This document shows, piece by piece, positions 5,847 through 10,029 of a DNA stretch of 10,029 nucleotides. Each line of letters begins with the position of its first letter. Position 1 is the first letter of the stretch. The DNA comes from Phytoactinopolyspora endophytica (GTDB taxonomy: Bacteria > Actinomycetota > Actinomycetes > Jiangellales > Jiangellaceae), in NCBI RefSeq assembly GCF_004138495.1, contig NZ_ML142855.1, positions 3,319 to 13,347 of the forward strand. Direction: 5' to 3'. The notes under the pieces were generated by a model. The model saw only the letters and a program-made list of their open reading frames with translations, was not told the origin of the DNA and did not search any database. The translations under genes were made by a program, and so were the position numbers.

Positions 5847-5884
5847 GGCACCGTCGGCGGTGGAACTTTGCACCGCCACGTGCC
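5847..5884. terminator. Strong 14-bp hairpin between the TPR and DUF305-like genes
   Basis: GGCA-CGT-GGCGGTG on the left arm (5847-5862, two single-base bulges) pairs with CACCGCC-ACG-TGCC (5871-5884) around the loop GAACTTTG. That is 14 base pairs with only two bulged bases. No U-tract follows, as is common for actinobacterial terminators. It could end transcription of the TPR gene or form a leader structure of the lipoprotein gene, whose start follows closely. Confidence 0.5.
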
Positions 5885-5895
5885 GTCCCAGGGGC

Positions 5896-6601
5896 GTGAC
5901 TACAACGATCAATGCGAAGAAGAATGAAGCCGTATCCCACCACCGACCCCGTTCGGTCGCCTTGATGCCGCTGTCTGTCCTGGTCATCCTCGGTCTTGTC
6001 GCGTGCGGAGGCGACGATGCGGATACCGAGACGGCCTCCGAGAGGGCATCATCAGATCCGAGCCCGTCCCGAGGACCCGGCGGACGCCGACCCGGCGGAA
6101 GAAGAGGGCGGACCAACGGACACCGGTGACGACACCGGAGAACAGATACCCGACCTCTCCGACGCCGACATCGAGTTCCTCCAGTACCAGGTCGCGTATT
6201 CCGACCAGACCGTCGAGCTCATGGAGCTCATCCCGGACCGCACGGATCGGGACGAGCTTTTCCAGTACCGCGACCAGGTCGTCGGTTACGCCGAAGAGTT
6301 CAGCGATATGGCGCGGGAGATACTCGCCGACCATGGGGCAGAACCGGATCCGGACCAGGTCGCCGGCCTGACAGATCCGGAAGAGGTCGCCGCCTTGGAG
6401 GATCTGAGCGATCTGGAGTTCGATCTCGCCTTCGTCGACGTGATGCGTGGACACGTCGTTGCCGAGGCCGACGTCGCTGAGGAGGCGCTGGCAGACGGTC
6501 TTACCGGCGACGTCAGGGCGGTAGCGGAGGAAGTCATCACGCACGCCGATCGAGACGTCGGCATCCTCGACGGCTGGGCGGCATCGTGGCCGGTGGGCTG
6601 A
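5896..6601 (+). pseudogene. DUF305-like lipoprotein, frameshifted
   Basis: The first frame encodes a signal peptide with a lipobox, MPLSVLVILGLVACGGDD, preceded by a charged stretch from a possible GTG start at 5896 (start uncertain). Its linker runs into a neighbouring frame between about 6040 and 6075, after which PEDPADADPAEEEGG leads to two DUF305-like halves: DADIEFLQYQVAYSDQTVEL with MELIPDRTDRDEL, and DLEFDLAFVDVMRGHVVAEA with DVRAVAEEVITHADRDVGIL. DUF305 proteins usually carry MxxHH motifs in each half, tied to copper binding in CopM. Here the pairs are Tyr-Ser (6197-6202) and His-Val (6452-6457), so metal binding is probably lost. One base change restores a single frame of about 235 codons to the TGA at 6599-6601. 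It lies directly before the methyltransferase gene. Confidence 0.6.
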
Positions 6602-6603
6602 CA

Positions 6604-6609
6604 TAGGCT
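6604..6609 (+). promoter_or_regulatory. Possible leaderless -10 box of the methyltransferase gene
   Basis: TAGGCT fits the TANNNT -10 pattern and ends six bases before GTG 6616, so the transcript would begin at the start codon. This would explain why no Shine-Dalgarno sequence is visible there. No clear -35 box is seen. Confidence 0.4.
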
Positions 6610-6615
6610 TGCGGC

Positions 6616-7227
6616 GTGGCTAGGCCGACGCGTTGGGAAACGGATACGAAGGACGGGCATTCCGAGTGGTACATCGACCGGTTCCGCCGGATGGCCGCCG
6701 AAGGAGCGGACCTGGTCGGTGAGGCTCGGCTGATGGACGCGATGCTGCCACGCGCAGCTCGGGTGTTGGACGCCGGTTGCGGCACCGGACGGGTCGGTGC
6801 TGAGCTGCACGCGCGTGGCCATACCGTCGTCGGGGTCGACGCCGATCCGGCGCTGATCGAAGCGGCCAGAGCCGATCACCCCGGACCGGACTGGCAAGTG
6901 TGCGACCTGGCCGAGATCGATCTTGAAAGGATCGGACAGAGCGAGCCGTTCGACGCGGCCGTCCTTGCCGGGAACGTGATGGTGTTCGTTGCACCGGGCA
7001 CGGAGACCGAAGTGCTCGAGCGGGCCGGCCGGTGTGTGCGGGCGGACGGCTTCGTCGTCACCGGCTTCCATGTCAACCGTGAACTCTCCCTCGGCGACTT
7101 CGACGAGCACGTCGCGCAGGCGGGCCTGCGCATCGAGCACCGATTCGCCACCTGGGACCTCAAGGCTTGGCACGACGACGCCGACTTCGCGGTCACCGTC
7201 CTCCGCCACGCGCCGGCCCAGCGGTAA
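6616..7227 (+). CDS. Class I SAM-dependent methyltransferase
   Basis: A 203-residue cytosolic methyltransferase. Motif I is VLDAGCGTGRVGAEL (residues 50-64), followed by the acidic end of strand 2, VVGVDADPALIEAARAD, and a PFDAAVLAGNVMVFVAP segment for motif IV; the rest of the fold (GRCVRADGFVVTGF and a C-terminal FAVTVLRH strand) is complete. The N-terminal WYIDRFRRMAAEGADLVGEA helix region is common in small actinobacterial methyltransferases of unknown substrate. GTG at 6616 is chosen because it keeps this helix; the next ATG (6691) would remove part of it. No RBS is visible. It ends seven bases from the convergent phnM stop. Substrate unknown; it is not evidently linked to phosphonate metabolism. 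Confidence 0.8.
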   Translation: MARPTRWETDTKDGHSEWYIDRFRRMAAEGADLVGEARLMDAMLPRAARVLDAGCGTGRVGAELHARGHTVVGVDADPALIEAARADHPGPDWQVCDLAEIDLERIGQSEPFDAAVLAGNVMVFVAPGTETEVLERAGRCVRADGFVVTGFHVNRELSLGDFDEHVAQAGLRIEHRFATWDLKAWHDDADFAVTVLRHAPAQR

Positions 7228-7234
7228 CGCGACG

Positions 7235-8428
7235 CTACGGGGCAGCCGCGGGCAAGGTGCGTCGGACGGCGGGCCAACGTCCGGAGACGTCTGCTAGGAC
7301 GATATCGGCACGCCTGCCGGGCGCGAGGCGGCCGCGGTCGGTGAGGCCGACCGCCTCCGCCGCCCCGGCAGTGATCAGGGCGACGGCCTTCGGCAGCGAC
7401 GTGAACCCGAGACGGACCAGCTCGGTACCGGCGGCGAGCAGCGCGGATGGGAGGTAGTCCGACGTCAGCGCGGTCACCAAGCCCGCCTCGACCAGGCGAG
7501 CCGCCGAAACGTTGCCGGAGTGCGAGCGACCCAGCACCACGTTCGGGGCGCCGGCCACCACGTGCAGCCCGTGGTCCCGCGCGGCCTCGGCGGCCTCGAG
7601 CGTCGTCGGGAACTCGGCGATCGAGCCATGCCGCTGGGCAAGCGCGGAGACGTCGGCACGGGTCGCCGGGTCGTGGCCGGCCAGCCTGACCCGGCCATCC
7701 GCGGCGAGCTCACCCAGCCAGCCCAGCGTGGAGTCGCGGATGTGCAGGTGATCGTCGCGCTCCGCACGTAGCCGTTCGACATGCTCCGCCGCACGCTCCG
7801 GTGTCATCGACTCCGCCTCCACGAGCCAGCGTCGCATGGTCGCCGGGTCGGCGTACTGGCCCTGACCGGGCGTGTGATCCTCGTGCGAGACGAGCGGTGC
7901 GACCGCTTGCGTCCCTTGCGTGTCCAGCCGGGTCCGTAGCTCGGACAGCCCAGTCGGGCAGCGCACGTCGAGCCGGTGCAGGATGCGATGGTCCAACCGC
8001 CGCGGACGGGCGTGCCGGATCACCTCGTGCACCGCGCCCGCGGTCGGAGACTCGATCGGGATGCCGACGGCGGAGAGCGCCTGGAAGGCCACCCCGTGGT
8101 ACGCGGTCGTGATGCCTGCCGCCAGCAGCTCAGCCTCCACCGACTGGAAGGCGAACTCGACCGGTACCGATGCGCCGGGCCGCGGCCGGCAGGCACGGGA
8201 CAAGCGGTCGTTGTGAGCGTCGACCAGGCCGGCGATACAGGTGAGCCCGGAGCCGTCGAGGTCCGCAGCGCTGCCGGGCGGATGCGGGCCGACCTGTTGA
8301 ATCAGGCCGTCGCGGACGACGATCCGTGCGTCGTCGACGAGGCGGTCGTCCAGGACCGCCCGGACGTGACCCAGCACGTAGTTCTCCGGCGCCTCTGCAG
8401 CCGTCCAGCTCACGCTTTGCACGGACAT
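7235..8428 (-). CDS. phnM: PhnM, alpha-D-ribose 1-methylphosphonate 5-triphosphate diphosphatase
   Basis: An amidohydrolase-superfamily enzyme of 397 residues (E. coli PhnM about 380). In the C-P lyase pathway PhnM hydrolyses the alkylphosphonate ribose 5-triphosphate to the 5-monophosphate and pyrophosphate. Visible motifs in order: GLVDAHNDRL (68-77), VAPLVSHEDHTPGQGQYADP (176-195), LAGHDPAT (249-256), SIAEFPTTLEAAEAARDHGL (269-288), GAPNVVLGRSHSGN (293-306) and LTSDYLPSAL (321-330), all as in E. coli PhnM, and a C-terminal GRRADIVLAD strand. The ATG at 8428 is preferred, with GGGAA four bases upstream; a GTG at 8479 would add 17 non-conserved residues. Divergent from the phosphonatase-like gene. 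The other C-P lyase genes (phnG-L) are not in the window, so its exact substrate here is inferred. Confidence 0.9.
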   Translation of the reverse strand: MSVQSVSWTAAEAPENYVLGHVRAVLDDRLVDDARIVVRDGLIQQVGPHPPGSAADLDGSGLTCIAGLVDAHNDRLSRACRPRPGASVPVEFAFQSVEAELLAAGITTAYHGVAFQALSAVGIPIESPTAGAVHEVIRHARPRRLDHRILHRLDVRCPTGLSELRTRLDTQGTQAVAPLVSHEDHTPGQGQYADPATMRRWLVEAESMTPERAAEHVERLRAERDDHLHIRDSTLGWLGELAADGRVRLAGHDPATRADVSALAQRHGSIAEFPTTLEAAEAARDHGLHVVAGAPNVVLGRSHSGNVSAARLVEAGLVTALTSDYLPSALLAAGTELVRLGFTSLPKAVALITAGAAEAVGLTDRGRLAPGRRADIVLADVSGRWPAVRRTLPAAAP

Positions 8429-8463
8429 CAGTTTCCCAGTCGTCCGGACAACCACCCGCCGGT

Positions 8464-8478
8464 TGAACTGGTTGTTCA
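8464..8478. promoter_or_regulatory. Small palindrome in the phnM/hydrolase divergent gap
   Basis: TGAAC and GTTCA form 5-bp arms around TGGTT. The right arm overlaps GTTCACC at 8474-8480, an exact PhoP-type core. It could be an operator for a local regulator. Confidence 0.3.
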
Positions 8479-8539
8479 CCGAGCCGGCATCTGATTCCCA
8501 TGGCCGGTTCGTCCTGGTGTCGAACGATGGTCACCGTCC
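8474..8539 (+). promoter_or_regulatory. PHO-box-like repeats spaced by multiples of 11 nt
   Basis: GTTCACCGAGC (8474), GTTCGTCCTGG (8507) and GGTCACCGTCC (8529) start 33 and 22 bases apart, exact multiples of 11. Streptomyces PhoP binds 11-nt direct repeat units of the form G(G/T)TCAYYYR(G/C)G; the three match at 9, 9 and 8 of 11 positions by my count. The units between them do not match, so a PhoP site is a hypothesis. Confidence 0.3.
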
Positions 8540-8565
8540 GCTGAACGAACGATCGGAGAGGGACC

Positions 8566-9258
8566 GTGAAGATCGAGCTCGTCTGCCTGGACATGGCGGG
8601 GACGACGGTTCACGACGACGGCGCGGTGCTGGCGGCGTTCGGGGAGGCGCTGACCGGCATGGGGCTGGAGCCAGGCACACCGGAGTACGCCGCGGCCGAA
8701 GACTACGCACGCACGACCATGGGCCAGTCCAAGATCGAGGTCTTCCGCGCCATCGCCGATGGCGACGCCGCCCTGGCCGAGAAGGCCAATGCGATGTTCG
8801 AGCACGCCTACGCCGACGGTCTTGACCAGGTCGTCCCGGTGCCCGGCGCCGAGGCCGCGCTCAAGGAGATGCGCGAAGCCGGGATCAAGACCGCGTTCAC
8901 CACCGGGTTCTCGGCCGGCACACGAGACGCCCTGATCGACGCACTCGGCTGGGCCGGCCTATGCGATCTCGCGCTGTCCCCGGCCGACGCCGGGCGCGGA
9001 CGACCGTACCCGGACATGCTGCTCAGTGCCCTGATCCGGCTGGAGGTGGACGACGTCCGCGGAATCGCCGCGGTCGGGGATACCGCCAGTGATCTGCTCG
9101 CCGGCACCCGGGCCGGTGCGTCCATCGTCGCCGGGGTGCTCACCGGCGCCCACGACGCGGACGCTCTTGGTGCCGCTCCGCATACCCATCTGCTGCCTTC
9201 CGTCGCCGACGTCCCACGCGTCGTCGGCGAACACGACCGAGAGCGCCGGACGCTCTGA
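8566..9258 (+). CDS. Phosphonatase-like HAD hydrolase (PhnX-like)
   Basis: A 230-residue HAD hydrolase of the phosphonatase-like family. The nucleophile loop is LDMAGTTVHDDG with Asp9; PhnX has the same D-x-AGTT pattern. The cap domain has MGQSK (52-56), where Lys56 aligns with the Schiff-base lysine of phosphonoacetaldehyde hydrolase (MGLLK in PhnX). Core motifs TTGFS (112-116), GRGRPYPDML (143-152) and AVGDTASDL (169-177) complete the active site. It should cleave a C-P bond of a carbonyl-activated phosphonate to give phosphate, though members of this family are not proven to use phosphonoacetaldehyde itself. The GTG at 8566 has GGAGAGGG just upstream (8555-8562) and the protein starts in the expected register. 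phnD follows 34 bases after the stop on the same strand, so they are probably one operon for phosphonate uptake and use. Confidence 0.85.
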   Translation: MKIELVCLDMAGTTVHDDGAVLAAFGEALTGMGLEPGTPEYAAAEDYARTTMGQSKIEVFRAIADGDAALAEKANAMFEHAYADGLDQVVPVPGAEAALKEMREAGIKTAFTTGFSAGTRDALIDALGWAGLCDLALSPADAGRGRPYPDMLLSALIRLEVDDVRGIAAVGDTASDLLAGTRAGASIVAGVLTGAHDADALGAAPHTHLLPSVADVPRVVGEHDRERRTL

Positions 9259-9292
9259 GCTGCGCCGGCCACGGACAAGACTGGAGAGTCCC

Positions 9293-10029
9293 GTGAGGAT
9301 GACGAAGAACCACGCGGTCACCCTGACTGCGTTGACGCTCGGCGCGGTGCTGCTGAGCGCCTGCGGCGACGACGCCGATGACGACGCGGCGAGCACCACC
9401 AGCGACGGCTATCCGGACACCATCGTGCTCGGCGCGGTGCCCGCTGAGAACTCCACCGACCTCGCCGCCAGCTACGAACCCGTGATCGCCTTGCTGGAGG
9501 AGGAGACCGGCGCCACCGTCGAGTTCAGCCAGGCCAGCGACTACGCCGGTGTGATCGAGGGCATGATCGCGGAGAACGTGGACATCGCGTTCTTCGGCTC
9601 GTTCGCCTACGTGATCGCCACCCACAATGGTGCTCAGATCCAGCCGTTGGGCGCCGTGACCAAGGCGGAGGACGAACCGGCCGGCTACCGTTCCTACGGG
9701 CTGACCAGGTCGGACAACGACGAGGTCGATCAGCTCGCGGACTTCGCCGGCCGTGACATCTGCTTCGTCGATCCCGGATCGACCTCGGGCTTTCTCTACC
9801 CGGCAGCCGGGCTGATCGAGGCCGGAGTCATTGAGTCCGCCACCGAGGAAGCCGTGACCAGCGGGTTGAGCCCGGTCTACGCCGGCGGCCACGACGCCTC
9901 CGCGCTGGCGATCAAGAACGGCGACTGCGACGCCGGCTTCGCGTTCGACACGATGGTCGAGAAGACCATGATCGAGAGCGGCGACCTCGCCGAGGGCGAG
10001 CTGAAGCAGGTCTGGGAGTCCGAGCTCAT
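9293..10029 (+). CDS. phnD: PhnD, phosphonate/phosphite ABC transporter substrate-binding lipoprotein (partial)
   Basis: The gene begins at GTG 9293, with GGAGAG seven to ten bases upstream (9283-9288); an ATG two codons on is an alternative. A lipoprotein signal peptide runs to a lipobox LSAC (Cys24), followed by an acidic linker GDDADDDAAS, so the protein is anchored outside the membrane. The mature part has the family's features: IVLGAVPAENSTDLAASYEP, the VIEGMIAENVDIAFFGSFAY strand-helix, and CFVDPGSTSGFLYPAAGLIE, where STSG is the phosphonate-binding helix N-terminus in PhnD. It would deliver phosphonates to a PhnC/PhnE transporter. The window ends after about 245 codons, near the C-terminal lobe, so the stop is not seen; phnC and phnE are expected just to the right. 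Phosphite or phosphate binding is the alternative ligand. Confidence 0.9.
   Translation, partial: MRMTKNHAVTLTALTLGAVLLSACGDDADDDAASTTSDGYPDTIVLGAVPAENSTDLAASYEPVIALLEEETGATVEFSQASDYAGVIEGMIAENVDIAFFGSFAYVIATHNGAQIQPLGAVTKAEDEPAGYRSYGLTRSDNDEVDQLADFAGRDICFVDPGSTSGFLYPAAGLIEAGVIESATEEAVTSGLSPVYAGGHDASALAIKNGDCDAGFAFDTMVEKTMIESGDLAEGELKQVWESEL

Noticed and set aside
4820..5851. 343-codon minus-strand open frame
   Set aside because: It lies antisense to the end of the SDR gene and the whole TPR gene, has no family-like motifs and is explained by GC-rich antisense codons.
6286..7209. 307-codon minus-strand open frame
   Set aside because: Antisense to the DUF305-like and methyltransferase genes, which carry clear motifs on the plus strand.
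8429..8479. Longer phnM start at GTG 8479
   Set aside because: It adds 17 residues not typical of PhnM and overlaps the palindrome and PHO-like core; ATG 8428 has its own purine-rich RBS.
9140..9892. 250-codon minus-strand open frame
   Set aside because: Antisense to phnD and the end of the phosphonatase-like gene; no motif of its own.
1..10029. CRISPR array, tRNA or rRNA genes
   Set aside because: No regularly spaced identical repeats, and no cloverleaf or rRNA-like sequence was seen on either strand.

Overview
The window is GC-rich with GTG starts, strongly GC-biased third codon positions, two start sites with a -10 box placed as on leaderless mRNAs, and actinobacterial-type protein families (HxlR and TetR regulators, PhnD lipoprotein, IS481 transposase remnant). 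It is best read as chromosomal DNA of a high-GC actinobacterium; the sequence alone does not give the genus.

Layout. 1-950 is a gene graveyard: the tail of an unrecognised gene, a short minus-strand lipoprotein-like start, a C-terminal SCP2-like fragment of the kind fused to some HxlR regulators, and an IS481-type transposase N-terminus decayed into three reading frames. 952-2277 is an intact redox module: a QorB/NmrA-type NAD(P)H-dependent reductase divergent from a QorR/YodB-type HxlR repressor with the conserved sensor cysteine. 2275-3579 holds two broken genes, a frameshifted HEPN-motif protein and a remnant of an OLD-family nuclease TOPRIM domain, flanked by a 12-bp direct repeat that coincides with stop codons; it looks like a decayed, defence-like insertion. 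3637-5099 is a second intact regulator/reductase pair: a NemR-like TetR repressor divergent from an SDR oxidoreductase, with a 16-bp palindromic operator at the promoter. 5273-6601 contains a TPR gene with an in-frame TAA at codon 9 and a frameshifted DUF305-like lipoprotein that has lost both His-His motifs, separated by strong inverted repeats. 6616-7227 is a SAM methyltransferase.

7235-10029 is a phosphonate locus: phnM on the minus strand, divergent from a phosphonatase-like HAD hydrolase followed by phnD, the substrate-binding lipoprotein of a phosphonate ABC transporter, cut by the window edge. The divergent gap has PHO-box-like elements spaced by multiples of 11 nt.

How they work together. 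Two self-regulated reductase modules probably answer electrophile or quinone stress. The right-hand genes would import organophosphonates and release phosphate. Many other genes are broken (frameshifts, nonsense, truncations), so the left two thirds is either a decaying accessory region or carries some sequencing errors; the three-frame transposase and lost catalytic motifs argue that at least part of the decay is real.
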